Assembly: GCA_015143295.1 (NCBI GenBank) | Contig: CM026551.1 | Span: forward strand, 18,776,543-18,840,542 | Direction of reading: 5' to 3' | Length of the DNA stretch: 64,000 bases | From: Tetracentron sinense | Lineage: Eukaryota; Streptophyta; Magnoliopsida; Trochodendrales; Trochodendraceae | Part shown: piece by piece, positions 62,844 to 64,000 of the stretch | Numbering within the stretch: position 1 is the first letter of the stretch | Layout: the number at the start of each line of letters is the position of its first letter | Program-made: the position numbers and the translations under genes | Notes under the pieces: model-generated | The model's input: the letters and a program-made list of their open reading frames with translations, nothing else | Told to the model about the DNA's origin: nothing | The model's database searches: none

Positions 62844-64000
62844 GTAATATCATGCATCAGATCACGAAGTTAACCCCCAAATTAAAATTCCTAAGCTTCT
62901 TATCGAGCTGACAATTGACAACACTGGAGAGTGCAAAGAAAGCAATCTAGACCATGTTACCTGGAGCCATCTCCTGGATTGTTTAGAAAGAGAGGAATAG
63001 CCATATCTTCAACAATTCTTCATCTTCAAATACCCATATTGCATCTGGCATTCGGAGACTAATTGTGGAATGGTGTTCCATTGGCCAGTTGGGAGGGGAA
63101 GGACTCAACTCCATGCCTACATATAGATGGCTGAAAATTCCTTTCCTATTCTTATTCTAATACCAACTTAGAAACTCAATCTAACTTGAATCTTATTCCC
63201 TTACACAGGTAAGATAATATCAAACTTCTAAAAAGTAAATACAAAAGAAGATAAACATAAAATAAATATTTCTAATAAATTTATTAACTCAACTTAGAGT
63301 TTACTATTTATAATAATCCAAAAATTGCTATTTAAAGGAAAAATTAAAAGACTACTAATGGGGATTTTGACTTTGACTTGAACCCAAATTAATCTGGCCC
63401 ACTCAAGGAGCTAGCCCATTTAAGAAGATAAAGCCAAACATACAGTCCTGTGTAGATCTAAGTGGGCCCATAAATGAAAATCTTGATTTTTCCAGATGGC
63501 TTCTTAACCAAATTCAGCTTCCGCGTCAAAAACTAGCTGTATACATATGTTAAATATTTTTTCATGCATTTATTCCAATAGTCTCACCAATTCTGAGTAT
63601 AAGAATACATGACTTTCATTTTTTTCATTCAGTAATACATGACTTTCATTCTTCCACAAACTTTAACTAAAAACGAAAATCCAGATATCTAGTTTTAACA
63701 CAGCCCCTTGTACTTGTGTTCAAGAGAATTCAAACACTACGACTACGTGTATTTTTTTAAGGCATCGCATGACCATACCAAATGAACTATTTTTCTAGTG
63801 CTTAGAAGATTGTACATCAAGCCTCACAGATGTAAGCTTCTACAGCAATGTAAATTTTCACCTGCTCTATTTACTAAAATTGTTTCAGTACCAATGGCAG
63901 CACCATGATGACTCAATGGAGAACTCCGAAAAGTCAAACATAAAATAAAAGATTTAGGAAAAATAGCTAAAACCACCATCTCCATGTCAGATTTTTAATA
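62844..64000. other. XPO1 intron, nothing recognised
   Basis: AT-rich DNA with no supported exon, RNA gene or element. ATACATGACTTTCATT is repeated at about 63607 and 63633. Confidence 0.5.

Noticed and set aside
57806-64000. Possible first XPO1 exons within the window
   Set aside because: Neither the start region nor the MWLQVVHILQ...TKFFALQ segment was found on the minus strand; they must lie beyond 64000.

Overview
This is a stretch of a plant nuclear genome. The evidence is spliced genes with GT-AG introns, a plant-type exportin-1 (XPO1/CRM1) gene, a plant DUF861 cupin gene, plant LINEs, Ty3/gypsy and copia remnants, an Au-like SINE, hAT and PIF/Harbinger (Tourist-like) MITEs, and AT-rich intergenic DNA. 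Very long, transposon-filled introns suggest a large-genome angiosperm. I cannot name the species; a magnoliid or early-diverging eudicot is only a guess.

Layout. 1-936: fragment of a Mutator-like transposase gene running off the left edge. 1349-7867: a 5'-truncated LINE on the minus strand, split by a 2457-bp solo LTR (3347-5803) with a perfect 5-bp target-site duplication. 7.9-15.5 kb: gene-poor DNA with MITEs, a SINE interrupted by a MITE, and local tandem duplications. 15541-15802: a two-exon relic resembling TTI1. 16149-16556: intact single-exon cupin gene, minus strand. 16.66-17.46 kb: a fold-back repeat next to the cupin promoter.

18819-57805 (minus): exportin 1. I placed 30 exons, all joining in frame, 3015 nt of CDS including the stop, coding for the last 1004 residues of a protein that should be about 1075 residues. 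The first roughly 70 residues (start codon, promoter) lie beyond 64000. Exons are tightly conserved, while introns reach 7.5, 9.0 and 5.6 kb and hold RTE and L1-type LINE pieces, gypsy and copia fragments, a BED-finger (hAT) relic, MITEs and many short tandem duplications. One intron has a GC donor, and one exon edge has been duplicated with its splice acceptor.

The main possibly undescribed feature is a set of short elements with similar ends (CA[TA][AG]GTTT...), often 7-8 bp target duplications, and arms filled with variants of one short word that differs from element to element (CGACTCGA, GATATC, GAAGCGA, GTTACG, ACGCCTC). A BED-finger relic inside one candidate suggests a hAT link, which is inference.
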